A stretch of 64,000 bases of DNA from Streptomyces sp. WAC 01529 (GCF_003945545.1 NZ_CP029617.1:1086001-1150000); one strand, 5' to 3'. Positions 1 through 8,655 are shown, numbered from the stretch's first letter. Notes: generated by a model not told the origin, from the letters alone. A program made the numbers and translations.

Positions 1-2400
1 CGAGACGGCGAAGCCACGGCTGGTGTCCACGACCGGAAGGTCACTGGCGGCGTAGCCGTCCGTGCCGTTGAAGGAGGCCGCCGAGCCGCGCACACCGGTC
101 GCCCCTGGCGTGACGCCGCCGTGCAGCTGCGCGGTGCGCGGGGGCGTCGACCCCTTGGCCTCGCTCGCTCCCTTGGCTTCATCCAGAGACCAGGACGCAC
201 GGTCGGGCTGGCCCGCCTTGACCCGGAACTCGTACGTATGGATCTCACTGCCGTTACCGGCCGCGTCGAAGGACTGCGCGGTGATGAAGTTCGGGCCGGC
301 CTCGGCGGGCAGCGCCGACAGCGTCTTGGCCGCACCACCCGTTGTGGTGATCTTGTTCTTCGAGCTGGGGTTGACGTTGATGCCGTACCGGTAGGACGTC
401 ACGTCCTTCTCGGCGGCGTTCAGCTCGAACTTCCCGTACTTGCCCACCCCGTCGTACCACGGGTCATTCGGGTCCTCCGAGTCGGAGGCCGGGTAGTCGT
501 TCGAGGTGATCGCGGGCCCCTTGGGCACCTTGGTGTCGTGGATGAAGTAGCAGGCGGTCGGGTCTCCCGCGTAGGACCACGGCGAGTACTGAGCCCCGTC
601 ATAGACCCGTGCATACCAATTGACCTGCTTGTTCTCCGGAATCGACCCGGGAAGGCTGATGTTGAAGTCGGAACCGGACTTCTTGGCGGAAGTGCGGTCG
701 GGCTTCCAGCTCCCGGTCTTGCCGTTACCGGCATCCCACTTGGCCTGGAACTGCACCGAGACACGGTCCCCGTCGGGGTCCTTCACCTTCTTGGCGCGGA
801 TCTTCCCCAGCGTCCTCACCCGCGGTGTGCTGCCCGGCTTCGCGCAGACGCCTCCGTACTCCATGCGCAGCTGAGACATCTTCAGCTGAGACGGCGGACG
901 GTTGTACTTCACCCGCAGGAACGCCTTGTTCGAGAACCGCTTCCAGCCGTACGCGTCGGACTCACTGCCGGCCCGCAGACCGAACGTCATCGTCCGGTCC
1001 TTGTCGTCGGACGCGGCCTGCACGGCCGACTTCACCGAGAACTCCGCGTCCTTGGCCGCACAGCCTTCAGCTCCGTAGGCGAAGGACTTCGAGGACAGCT
1101 CCTTCTTCCAGAACCCGCGTTCGTTCTGCGAGTTCCACGTCGTCGACGAGGAGATGTCCTCGGTCTGCCACAGCTCCACCGAGCGGTCCGAGCAGGAAGC
1201 CGACCAGGTGTTCTTCACCACGAACTCAGCCGACAGGATCGACTTTCCCGCGAACTTCGACACCGGGATGCGGTAGAACAGCCGCTTGGTGTCATGCGGC
1301 ATGCAGTAGTACCAATTGCAGTACCCCATGCCCGCGTTGTTCTCGCCGTTGAACTTCCACTGAGGCGAGTCGGCCCAGTACTTCGACGCCATCGTCCACG
1401 CCGTTGCTCGCGGCGAGGACCACTGCGGGTCAATGAACACCGGATAGGTCGTGCCCTTGCCCTTCAGCACGTCCTCATCCGGGGTGAGCACCAGCTTCTT
1501 TCCGTTCTCAGGGACCTCCACACCCACCGGCGCGAGCTTGCCGGACTCCGCGGCTGCGGGCTCCGAGTCCTGCTGCGGGGCGGCGCTGCGCAGCGCCTTG
1601 GCTCGGGGCCCGGCGGCCTTCTGCCTGGTCGGGGCGTCACCCTGGCTGGAGTCCCACATCATCGGACGCGGGGCCTCGAATACTGCCCCCTGCGCGCCCA
1701 CGTCCGACGCCTCAAGCCCGCCCTCAGCGGTCTCCTTCACCTCCAGGCCGTCGGCCGCGAGCTTCAGACGCACCGCGGCGAGTCCCGGACTGGCGGCTGC
1801 CTTGGCGGACTTGACGACGAGGAGCTGGGTGAATCCGTCCTCCTGGGCGCCCATCCGCAGGTCTACGTCCGGCAGCACGTTCTCGTACGTGGCAGTGTTG
1901 CCGTCGAGCGTGGGCTCGGGCAGCTTCCCCGGCCAGGAGAGGGCGAGTTCGCGGCCGGTCTTCGTCATCCGCACCAGCGGCTCGTCCCCGCCACCGGAGA
2001 ACTCCAGCCCGACCGTGGTCACCTTCGGCGCCACCGAGCCGTCCGCAGCCTTCACGAGGCCGGTATCGACAGGTTTCCAACCGCCGTCCGCCCGAGCCCG
2101 TACGGGCCGCACATACTCCCGAGCTTCCAGGTTCCCGTCAGCTGTGGCGTAGACGTCGCTCGACTCTCCACGCATTGAGGTCACTTCGACCGGCTTGCCG
2201 GTGCGCTTGGCTTCGTCCTGAGCGGCTTCCGCAGTCGCCGCTCCGTCAGGTGCTGCTGGCTCCGTGGTTGTTGTAGCCGTCTCGTCTCGCACATCCGGAA
2301 CTGCCTGCGCCGCCGGTGGGGCACCCGCCAGCAAGACTCCGGTCAAGAGCCCTGCCAGCGGTCCTGTAACTCCGCGCGAGTGCGCGCGTCTCCACATCAT
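1..2400 (-). CDS. Large secreted DNRLRE/LamG surface protein, N-terminal 800 residues (truncated by window edge)
   Basis: The open frame runs exactly 800 codons from an ATG-ATG pair to base 1, so the C-terminus lies outside the window. Residues 1-33 form a signal peptide: Arg-rich n-region, a Leu/Ala hydrophobic core and an APPAAQA-type cleavage site. A beta-rich DNRLRE-like domain spans about residues 315-530, recognisable from PVFIDPQW and a run of Trp/Cys-rich strands. After Fn3-like linkers, a LamG/jellyroll domain begins near residue 735 (SFNGTDGYA) and is cut off. In Streptomyces this architecture usually belongs to proteins of 2000 residues or more that end in Rhs repeats. That end cannot be seen here, so an Rhs/toxin tail is only inference. 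There is no strong Shine-Dalgarno; a GTG six codons upstream is an alternative start. Confidence 0.8.
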   Translation of the reverse strand, partial: MMWRRAHSRGVTGPLAGLLTGVLLAGAPPAAQAVPDVRDETATTTTEPAAPDGAATAEAAQDEAKRTGKPVEVTSMRGESSDVYATADGNLEAREYVRPVRARADGGWKPVDTGLVKAADGSVAPKVTTVGLEFSGGGDEPLVRMTKTGRELALSWPGKLPEPTLDGNTATYENVLPDVDLRMGAQEDGFTQLLVVKSAKAAASPGLAAVRLKLAADGLEVKETAEGGLEASDVGAQGAVFEAPRPMMWDSSQGDAPTRQKAAGPRAKALRSAAPQQDSEPAAAESGKLAPVGVEVPENGKKLVLTPDEDVLKGKGTTYPVFIDPQWSSPRATAWTMASKYWADSPQWKFNGENNAGMGYCNWYYCMPHDTKRLFYRIPVSKFAGKSILSAEFVVKNTWSASCSDRSVELWQTEDISSSTTWNSQNERGFWKKELSSKSFAYGAEGCAAKDAEFSVKSAVQAASDDKDRTMTFGLRAGSESDAYGWKRFSNKAFLRVKYNRPPSQLKMSQLRMEYGGVCAKPGSTPRVRTLGKIRAKKVKDPDGDRVSVQFQAKWDAGNGKTGSWKPDRTSAKKSGSDFNISLPGSIPENKQVNWYARVYDGAQYSPWSYAGDPTACYFIHDTKVPKGPAITSNDYPASDSEDPNDPWYDGVGKYGKFELNAAEKDVTSYRYGINVNPSSKNKITTTGGAAKTLSALPAEAGPNFITAQSFDAAGNGSEIHTYEFRVKAGQPDRASWSLDEAKGASEAKGSTPPRTAQLHGGVTPGATGVRGSAASFNGTDGYAASDLPVVDTSRGFAVS

Positions 2401-2639
2401 GAACCCGTTTCAAACACAAAGATGAAGATTCCCTTAATGGGTAATCAGGCGACGACACTATGCAGTCGATGAACAAAGATCGATGGGGCAATCCATCCAT
2501 AAGGTGCCTATAGGGCGGCCTAGGAGTGCTGTTGATCATGGTTGCCCCTGCGAGGGCATCGGTTTCATTACGTTCAAAAAACGTAAGAATGTTGCATATT
2601 TGTGCAGCCCCAGCGGTCCCACGTGGCGACGTGGGCACG

Positions 2640-2930
2640 CCCAAGCCGAGAAGCGCCCGGAATCAACCGGCGGGCCGTTCTTCGTTCCCGATCCCCACGG
2701 CGGCCCCGGCGCGCGGCCGTACCGCACCGGTGACTGGGCGAAGCTGACGGGCGAAGGCACCCTGGGATGGCCGTCGCTCCAGGTGCTCCTGAACGATCTG
2801 CCGCTGACCCCCAGCGGCAAGCTCGGCACTGCCGTTCTGCCCCACCTCTTGAGGGCGCCCGGGACGGCCGGGGCCACGCCTCCACGGCCCGGAAGCGAAC
2901 CGGAAAGCGCCCTCGGGACGCTGATCGTGA
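2640..2930 (+). pseudogene. NRPS adenylation-domain relic
   Basis: A plus-strand frame encodes RPYRTGDWAKL, the adenylation A8 motif, followed only about 15 residues later by LPLTPSGKL, the A10 motif. In intact adenylation domains these lie roughly 100 residues apart, so most of the C-terminal subdomain is deleted. No start codon, upstream A1-A7 motifs or carrier domain are present. The fragment sits in the gap upstream of the minus-strand surface-protein gene. It is a scar of a lost nonribosomal peptide synthetase gene and is not expected to function. Confidence 0.55.
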
Positions 2931-3000
2931 GCGCGTATAGCACGGGTAATGGCGACCGCGCAGCGAGCTGAGCGGGACCGGCCGTGCCCGGTACGGCAGC

Positions 3001-3033
3001 AGGGCCCGGACCGCGCGTCGCGGTCCGGGCCCT
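3001..3033 (-). terminator. Perfect 15-bp hairpin downstream of the DUF6243 gene
   Basis: Bases 3001-3015 and 3019-3033 are perfect reverse complements around a CGT loop. The hairpin lies 35 bp beyond the stop of the small minus-strand gene. It has no strong T-run, as is common for high-GC actinobacterial terminators. Confidence 0.75.
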
Positions 3034-3067
3034 GCCTCGTACGGTGCCGCCTTGAGGCGGCGGTGCG

Positions 3068-3277
3068 TCAGCTCTGTGCGGTGTCGGCGCCCGGCTGCTC
3101 GGCGCCCTCAGTGGCGCCCACCTTCTCGCGCATCTTGCGCACCAGCTCCGCCTTCTGGTCGGCGGCGCCCTGGCGGTCGAGGTTGCGGTGCGGGCCGTTG
3201 TTCTGCCGCTCGGCGCGGGACAGCCTCTTGCGCTTGCCGCCGCCCATGCCCACGGGGTTGTTGATGTTCTTGCTCAT
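3068..3277 (-). CDS. DUF6243 family small basic protein
   Basis: A 69-residue, Lys/Arg-rich, hydrophilic protein with no signal peptide or membrane segment. It begins MSKNINNPVGMGGG and contains the conserved SRAERQNNGPHRNLDRQGAAD block that I recognise as DUF6243, a short Streptomyces family of unknown function. A good ribosome site (GGGAGAACCC) precedes the ATG. It is transcribed alone and followed by a perfect hairpin. The basic, disordered composition suggests nucleic-acid or ribosome contact, but this is inference. Confidence 0.85.
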   Translation of the reverse strand: MSKNINNPVGMGGGKRKRLSRAERQNNGPHRNLDRQGAADQKAELVRKMREKVGATEGAEQPGADTAQS

Positions 3278-3530
3278 GGGTTCTCCCGGAATGATGTGAA
3301 GTGATCTACGGATTCATCGGTGGGGGACGGGCGCGGCGACGTCTGAGGACGTCAGCAGGGGCCCGTCACGCTCTCACTCGTAAATCGGCGTCTGGAAGAA
3401 CATGACCAAGACGTTACCCGGTTCCGTCGGTCCCGCACACCAGTTTTCTCCCCGTGGGAGGTCGGGCGGGCCTTCGGTGAGCGCCCGGGGTCAGGTATTG
3501 GGGCTCAGGCATTGGGGGGCGCGCGTGGGG

Positions 3531-3983
3531 TCAGATCTGGCCGCGCCAGGCACCGGTCTCCACGCCACCGCGCTGCTCGATGAACGTCTTGAACCGTCCC
3601 AGATCGCCGGTGACCTGTCGTTTGACGAAGCCGAGCTTGTCGCCGACCGTCTCGGCCAGGCCCTGGGGGTCGAACTCCATTTGCAGCATGACCTTGGTAC
3701 GCGCGTCGTCCAGGCGGTGAAAGGTGACGACGCCGGCCTGCTTGGCCTCCCCCTCCACCGTGGTCCACGCCACGCGCTCGCCAGGGATCTGTTCGGTGAT
3801 CACGGCGTCGAACTCCCGCTCCACCCCGTCGATCTTCGTCACCCAGTGGGTGAGTGCGTCGCTGCGCTGCTCGATCCGCTGCACGCCCTCCATGAACTCG
3901 GGGAAGGTCTCGAACTGGGTCCACTGGTTGTACGCGGTGTGGACCGGCACGTTGACCTCGATCGACTCTTCGACTTGCGACAC
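3531..3983 (-). CDS. SRPBCC (START-like) family protein
   Basis: 150 residues with the polyketide-cyclase/SRPBCC pattern: an N-terminal strand VEESIEVNVPVHTAYNQWTQ, then FPEFMEGVQ, central beta strands, and a long C-terminal helix (LGRFKTFIEQR). These proteins fold as a helix-grip pocket for a hydrophobic ligand; the ligand cannot be read from sequence. I chose the second GTG because AAGGAAAGG lies eight bases upstream of it; the first GTG overlaps that ribosome site. Monocistronic, with about 250 bp of apparently empty sequence separating it from DUF6243. A decayed phospholipase gene begins divergently upstream. Confidence 0.8.
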   Translation of the reverse strand: MSQVEESIEVNVPVHTAYNQWTQFETFPEFMEGVQRIEQRSDALTHWVTKIDGVEREFDAVITEQIPGERVAWTTVEGEAKQAGVVTFHRLDDARTKVMLQMEFDPQGLAETVGDKLGFVKRQVTGDLGRFKTFIEQRGGVETGAWRGQI

Positions 3984-4199
3984 GGATGACACCTTTCCTT
4001 GTGGATGGGTCCGGGTGCACCGGCCTGACCGGGCCGTGCATCGCTCTGGCCCCCTCCGGGTGCCCCGAGCCCTCGCCTTCACTCCCACCTCTGCTGATCG
4101 GACACCCGCGGGCGGTGTGCACAGTCGGCTCGCCCCGGCGGAGGCCAGGCGCGCGGGGACGACCCATTTCCGACCGGCTCCGGCCGGCAGGGTGAAGCC

Positions 4200-4822
4200 A
4201 TGGCGGTTCCGACGGTGTCCGAGCGCAAGCAGCGGATGCGGCGCCGCCTGGAGCGGCTGATCGGCATCGCCGCCACCGAGGGAAACGCGCTGGTGCCGCA
4301 GCGCAACGGCGACGAGATCTCACGGCGATGCTGGACGCCATCCGGGGCGCCGAGCACACCGTGGACATGATGACGTTCGTCTACTGGCGCGGGGAGATAG
4401 CCCGCCAGTTCGTGCGGGCACTGGCCGACCGGGCCCGCGCGGGGGTTGCGGGTGCGGCTGCTGCTCGTACCGCTCGCCCCTGAAGCAGAACGACCGCTGC
4501 CACCGCAAGGTACTCGTCGTCGACGAGCACACCGCGTTCACCTGCGAGGTGGGCATCGCCGAGGAGTGGGGCGGCGCCCGCAACGAGAACGAGTCGCGCG
4601 ACACCCACGTCCAGGAACGCGGGTCCGGCAACGGACGGCCTCGCCGCCGCCTTCGCCCAGAACTGGGCCGAGTGCCACGACACCCTCTTCGACGACCGGG
4701 ACCGCTTCACCGGCCACACCCCCGCGGGTGACGCGGTCGTCCAGGTCGTTCATCGAGCTGCTGTGCGCGGCCGCCCGGCGCGGCGTCGAGGTGGAGATCC
4801 TGCTGCCGGGCCCCACCGCGAA
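4200..4822 (+). pseudogene. Decayed phospholipase D / cardiolipin synthase-like gene
   Basis: The frame starts MAVPTVSERKQRMRRRL and soon breaks. Recognisable PLD-family blocks then appear in alternating frames: TAMLDAIRGAEHTVDMMTF (about 4325-4380), CHRKVLVVDEHTAFT (first HKD region, about 4500-4545), NWAECHDTLFDDRDRFTGHTP (about 4660-4720) and FIELLCAAARRGVEVEILLP (about 4750-4810). At least four frameshifts are needed to join them. The segments between them are shorter than in intact proteins, and the second HKD motif is absent. It cannot make an active enzyme. Confidence 0.8.
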
Positions 4823-4879
4823 GCCATCGACCCCCTCGGCAACGTCCTGAGAGGCACCGAGGAGAGCCTCCCAGTGATC

Positions 4880-4945
4880 CACCTGCCGCCGTGCTCGTCC
4901 GCTGACGTTGCCGTCACCGTTGCCGTCAAATGCCCAGGAGCCTTT
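4880..4945 (+). pseudogene. int: 3'-end scar of a second tyrosine integrase gene
   Basis: The stretch ending AAVLVR-stop, plus about 45 bases after it, aligns at roughly 75% with the 3' end and flank of the larger integrase relic near 6419-6470. Both share CGTCCGCTGAC, TTGCCG and TGCCGTCAA blocks in the same order and strand. This indicates that two related integrase genes once ended here. It is followed by a short 8-bp hairpin at 4945-4964. Confidence 0.4.
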
Positions 4946-5028
4946 GCCGAGTGACGACTCGGCAGGGGCTTCCAATGTGCGTCCAAGCGAGCTCAGAACT
5001 CTTTGGGCCGCACCGGGAATGCCTGCGC

Positions 5029-5415
5029 CTACGACAGGTTGTGCCATGCGTGGCTACAAGTTCCCTGGCACTCCGTTTCTCTTCGTCGCGCGTCAGCCAC
5101 GGAGAACGTCGAGACCAGTACACGAAAGGCCTTCACGTTCTCAGAGTCCGGAAGATTGATGATTTTCGCCATCCTGTCGGGAAGCGGTTCTCGAACGATC
5201 ATCACGGCCGGATTTGCTGTGGGCTTCACTCCTGAGCCCGCAAGTCCTTTACGACCGTCTTCAACGGTCGCGTGAGCTTGCATGGAGTAATTGACCACCT
5301 CACGAAGCACGGCCTTCTGCTGGGCGGGCTCAAGAGCGGAGAACCATCTAACCCCCTCGTCTAGCTGGACTAGACCCTGAGCGATTTCATTAATAATCCG
5401 CTCCGATTCTTTCAT
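5029..5415 (-). CDS. DUF5958-like small protein
   Basis: 128 residues beginning MKESERIINEIAQGLVQLDEGVRWF, matching my memory of DUF5958 (an N-terminal NEIAQGL...GV.WF block and a C-terminal VKAFRVLVSTFSVADARRRE-type helix followed by CxxCSHxWHxLS-like residues). Here the end has two Cys and a His (ECQGTCSHAW), a possible metal site. Base composition is less GC-rich than the core genes, and both flanks are decayed integrase or phospholipase DNA, which suggests acquisition with mobile DNA. A GTG three codons upstream is an equally possible start. The function of the family is not known to me. Confidence 0.6.
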   Translation of the reverse strand: MKESERIINEIAQGLVQLDEGVRWFSALEPAQQKAVLREVVNYSMQAHATVEDGRKGLAGSGVKPTANPAVMIVREPLPDRMAKIINLPDSENVKAFRVLVSTFSVADARRRETECQGTCSHAWHNLS

Positions 5416-5744
5416 GGGCCTCACTGTCCCCTCGGTAGGAATATGACGTGCGGCCTACTCTTGTCCAGTTCCGTATAGTGCCGCGCGTTAGGGTTGTAAC
5501 TCTGGTAGAAGTCACGGCCACGGCCGCTACCCTCTCCGTCCCCGGTTCCCCGGGGCAGAGAGTTCTGAACGCTGTGGCGGGATCGCGATGGGCCTGCCCC
5601 TGTCTATCTGCGGCATTCTGGATGCGCTTCGCGTCGGTCGGGCTTGCAGCGGGCAGGGCGGGCCTGGCGGAGCGCCGGCCAGAGTGCGTGCACGTCTTCT
5701 CCCAGGGCCTTGGCCGCCTGGAGAGCTGTGGCACGACGTGGGAT

Positions 5745-6429
5745 TCCGCCCTGGAGCACGTCGTCCGTGAGGAAGAGGTTTCGCGCAACGTCCGCACCGG
5801 CACACCCCGGGCCCCGACGTTTCGAACCCCTCACCGCCGACGAAGCCCACCGACTCCTCACCGCGCCCCAGGGCCACCGCCTGCACGCCCTGCTCGAACT
5901 CGCCCTCCACACCCGACTCCGCAAGGAGAACTCCTCGACCTGCGCTGGGAAGACCTCTAACTCGACGCGGGCACCGCCGCCATCCGCCGAACCCTGTAGC
6001 GCACCAGCGCAGGTGGGCTCACCGCGCTGCCCACCTAAACGCGGGCCTCCGAGCGCCGCATCGTCCTTCCAGCCGTTGTCTCCACTCTCTGAAGGTTCAC
6101 CGCGAGCAGCAGCATCGCGAACGCGAGTCCGCAGGCACCACCGGGCAGCACAACGGGCACGTGTTCACTACGGTGCAGGGCAGGTCGATCGACCCGACCA
6201 GCATCACCTGCGCCTTCACCACGTTCCTACGCTCCTACGCAAGGCCGGTCTCCGCCGCATCCGCTTCCTCGACCTCAAACACTCCACCGCCACCCTGCTC
6301 CTGGAACAGGACGTCGAACTCGTCGTGATCGAGGAACTCCTCGGCCGTACCCCTCACAACCCCGCCGAGACCACCGACGAGCCCGACGACGGCGACGCAC
6401 CGCCCCTTTGCGGAGTCCCCGTCCGCTGA
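5745..6429 (+). pseudogene. int: Decayed tyrosine site-specific integrase
   Basis: The catalytic half of an actinobacterial integrase can be read across three frames. SALEHVVREEEVSRNV starts near 5745, RRFEPLTADEAHRLLTA near 5815 and GELLDLRWEDL near 5925. Then a stretch with three in-frame stops reads LDAGTAAIRRTL, RTSAGGLTALP, TRASERRIVLP and HVFTTVQG. RFLDLKHSTATLLLEQDVELVVI follows near 6265, where the usual HDLRHS box is altered. The catalytic Tyr region is missing, and the tail PLCGVPVR abuts the stop. Frameshifts, stops and loss of active-site residues make it inactive. I see no tRNA or att repeat beside it. Confidence 0.85.
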
Positions 6430-6460
6430 CATTGCCGGCAACTACTGCCGTCAAGAGCCC

Positions 6461-6501
6461 CAGAGGCCCCGCCGGATTCAGAATTTCCGGCGAGGCCTCT
6501 G
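6461..6501. terminator. 16-bp hairpin between convergent integrase and immunity relics
   Basis: Bases 6461-6476 and 6486-6501 pair with a single mismatch around a 9-base loop, 32 bp past the integrase stop and 16 bp past the end of the oppositely oriented immunity-gene relic. It is likely a shared bidirectional terminator. Confidence 0.7.
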
Positions 6502-6516
6502 ACTTAAATCGCTACC

Positions 6517-6860
6517 TCAGCCTCGCTGAGAGTATTCCGCGTTGCGCGTTTCCCGATCCCTCAAGAACGAATTAAGTTCATCGAAGAGAACGGTAACCGC
6601 TTCGCCGCTTTCACCATGCGAGGCCGCACCCAAAGGTCGTTGTTCTCACCTGGGTAAGCGATTCTGATCACCAGAACCTGCCACGCGAGATTGGCGCCAA
6701 GACCCGACCTAGAAGCTAGCCACTCTCGAAATCCTTCGAGGAATCTCCAGTCGGTCGCGGCATCCATGCCGGTCAAAAATGCAGCGACCTCGCCGAATGT
6801 GGTCAAGCCATACAGGCGAGGACGCCTACGCACGTCAGCGATTCTGTCACGGAGATCCAT
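6517..6860 (-). pseudogene. Rhs-associated immunity-like protein, one frameshift
   Basis: The ATG at 6860 opens MDLRDRIADVRRRPRLYGLTT, FGEVAAFLTGMDAAT, FREWLASRSG and LVIRIAYPGENNDLW, an all-helical pattern I recognise from small proteins encoded directly after streptomycete Rhs toxins. Near 6630 one base appears to be missing: the annotated frame turns basic and ends early at LIRS. The next frame gives the natural-looking end GESGEAVTVLFDELNSF up to a stop at 6517. Restoring one base gives 114 residues. It could be a true frameshift or a sequencing error. It lies right after the Hint relic, as expected for a toxin-immunity order. Confidence 0.6.
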
Positions 6861-6911
6861 ATGTTCACCTGCTGCCTGGGAGCTGGATTGAAGACGAGGT
6901 CGTCGCCCAAT

Positions 6912-7640
6912 TGCCAGCACCTTGTCCCCGACCTCGACATCCTCGATGTTCTTTGTCGAATCGTCGGCCATGAGGACATCGGTTCCTGGGAGGAAGCACT
7001 TACAGTTGGAAGGAATCCCCTTCTTTGCTTTCCTGGGGGACGCACTTTATTTTGTCGGATTATGCGCGAACATCGCCGCCAGGAGGCCTGGCACCAGATA
7101 CGAATCGCTTTCGGTATCGTAACCTTTACTGGCGACCCATTTGTCGCAGTCTTCGCCGTAAGTGCAATTATCTACGTCGCGGCAGTCGCTATCGACGAGT
7201 GCGCCGAAGTATTCGGATGTGTGGAAGAAGTTACTGATGAGCCCCAGGACGATTGTGTCGCCTGTATTGGAGTCCGTAGGCCCAGGGCGGGCGTACTGCT
7301 TCGGCTGGCAGTGTCGTCCTGTCCAGTCGCAGGAGAAAGTTGGGCTGCCGCCCGACTCCCCAGTTCTTCCAGACGAGGAGGTGGGAGCGGTGCCCCCGCC
7401 TCCACCCCCGCCCCCGTACCCGCTCCCCCATTGGCTTCGTGGCCGTCGTTCCCGCCCTTGGGGCACGCCGGATCCATCCCGCCACACTTCAGCCGAGGCC
7501 ACTGGGGTCAGCATTGCTCGGCGGGTTTTGCGCTCCGTAGCTGTATCCGTTGAGGGTCTGAGCCTTCCTTCTGTCCGGGGCGCGGCTGTACGTGTTCGCA
7601 GTGATCGGGCACGCCGGCCGGCGTACCCGCCTCCTGGGTG
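6912..7640 (-). pseudogene. Rhs repeat-associated core end plus Hint domain fragment (toxin C-terminal relic)
   Basis: Reading down the minus strand: ITANTYSRAPD and LNGYSYGAQNPPSNADPSG form the Rhs core terminus. They are followed by a frame break, a Gly-rich stretch, another frame change into DWTGRHCQPKQYARPGP, FFHTSEYFGALVDSDC and LVPGLLAAMFAHNPTK, and then an in-frame TAA. Directly after that stop, in the same frame, comes CKCFLPGTDVLMADDSTKN, IEDVEVGDKVLA, the first half of an intein-like Hint domain with its starting Cys. The sequence then runs into the immunity ORF, so the rest of Hint and any toxin domain are deleted. Two frameshifts, a nonsense codon and the deletion make it dead. 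Confidence 0.8.
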
Positions 7641-7664
7641 GCACAGGCGGCCAGTGATCATGCG

Positions 7665-7745
7665 CATGGCCTTGACCAGGCCCAGGTGGTAGTCGCCGAT
7701 GACGAGCCGGACCCCGGTCAGACCGCGTTCGCACAGGTGACGCAT
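7665..7745 (-). pseudogene. IS256-family transposase fragment
   Basis: 27 residues reading MRHLCERGLTGVRLVIGDYHL followed by GLVKAM match the conserved block around the second catalytic Asp (LV.SD.H.GL) of IS256/Mutator transposases. Neither side continues the family, so this is a short scar of an insertion sequence next to the Rhs relic. Confidence 0.6.
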
Positions 7746-7883
7746 GGAGCAGGAGATTGCCGATTCGCTGCAAACCAGGTGGCTGCGCTTCGTGGCGAGC
7801 GAGGAGAACGCTGGTCAGTGCCCCCTCTCTCCCATTCAATCTTGAAGAGTGGCGGAAACAGCAGGTCAAAGCAGTCAGGACCT

Positions 7884-8018
7884 CGACCTATGAACCGGTT
7901 CATGAAGTTCTTAACCACCAAGAGCTTCATGCCGTTCGTCTACTACCGCATCCTGCTCGGCATCGTGCTCGTCAGCATGGGTGTGCTCAGCCCCCACGCG
8001 GGGGAATCGGCGGGGTGA
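7884..8018 (+). pseudogene. uppP: 3' fragment of undecaprenyl-diphosphatase (uppP)
   Basis: The frame reading NRFMKFLTTKSFMPFVYYRI and LLGIVLVSMGVLS to a stop at 8018 matches the last transmembrane region of UppP/BacA, where the family has FM.F..T.SF.PFV.YRI. The rest of the gene is absent. It lies on the edge of the relic cluster, just ahead of the convergent cupin gene. Confidence 0.6.
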
Positions 8019-8019
8019 G

Positions 8020-8388
8020 CTAGCCCTCCGCCGCCGCCTTCGCGTAGTCCTCCGCCATGCCGCCCGCGAAGTCGTACAGCACGACCTGTTCCTCACCGAC
8101 GACCCAGGCGTCATGACCGGGCGAGCAGACGAAGACATCGCCCGGTCCGACCTCGGTCTCGCCTCCGTCGTCCATGCGGATGTGCATTCGCCCCGCGACG
8201 ACGTAGCCGTTGTGGTGGATCTGGCAGCTCTCGGTCCCCGCGAGCGGGGCCACCGACTCGGACCAGCGCCAGCCGGGCTCGAAGGTGGCCACGGCGAAGT
8301 CCAGCCCGGTGAGATGGGTGACTTCGAGGTGCCCATGGGGGAAATCTCGCCGCTCGTCCGGCTTCTCGACCGTCTTGACCTCCAACAT
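8020..8388 (-). CDS. Cupin domain protein
   Basis: 122 residues that fit a single conserved beta-barrel cupin: strand ATFEPGWRWSESV, a reduced metal motif CQIHHNGYVVAGRMHIRMDD (two His plus a later His/Glu), the mid-barrel turn GPGDVFVCSPGHDAWVV, and a short C-terminal helix. The start is the ATG preceded by GGAGGAAG at eight bases, five codons inside the longest frame. Small cupins of this type bind a metal or small ligand, and the substrate is unknown. It is transcribed toward the uppP relic and stands alone, with about 190 bp to the next gene. Confidence 0.75.
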   Translation of the reverse strand: MLEVKTVEKPDERRDFPHGHLEVTHLTGLDFAVATFEPGWRWSESVAPLAGTESCQIHHNGYVVAGRMHIRMDDGGETEVGPGDVFVCSPGHDAWVVGEEQVVLYDFAGGMAEDYAKAAAEG

Positions 8389-8577
8389 GACGACTTCCTC
8401 CATTCGGGCCGTGCCCGTGCGTTCGGGTCATGCCCATGATCAGGAGTCAGTCGTTGCCGCCGCGGGGTCCGCGGCCGACATCACCAGCCGACCCCTTCAC
8501 TCCATCGTCTGCCTGTCAACCGGAGGGCGCCACTTGGCCGCTCTGAGGCCACGCGTCAGAGCCAGGAGGGAGGCTCG

Positions 8578-8655
8578 TCAGGACTGAGGGCGGCTGCCGT
8601 GGTTGGCCGCGTGCTTGCGGCGGGACTTCTTCTTGCGGCGTCGCTTCGAGGACAT
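8578..8655 (-). CDS. bL37-like small ribosomal protein
   Basis: A 25-residue ORF reading MSSKRRRKKKSRRKHAANHG then SRPQS. Its extreme basicity and the NHG.RP signature resemble the actinobacterial 50S protein bL37, a 24-26-residue protein that lies on the large subunit of mycobacterial ribosomes. GAGGTGG precedes the ATG by four to five bases. Such genes are normally missed by length cut-offs. It stands alone between the cupin and the divergent 59-residue gene. The assignment rests on size, charge and motif, not on a database match. Confidence 0.65.
   Translation of the reverse strand: MSSKRRRKKKSRRKHAANHGSRPQS

Noticed and set aside
121..2178. 685-codon plus-strand frame
   Set aside because: Opposite strand of the DNRLRE/LamG gene, whose minus-strand product has a signal peptide and domains.
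7047..7745. A functional Rhs toxin gene
   Set aside because: The frame joins an IS256 scar to part of the Rhs end and stops before the Hint domain; the toxin domain is absent.
5029..8018. A live integrative element or prophage
   Set aside because: Integrase and other genes are broken, no replication or transfer genes are found, and no att duplication or tRNA was seen.
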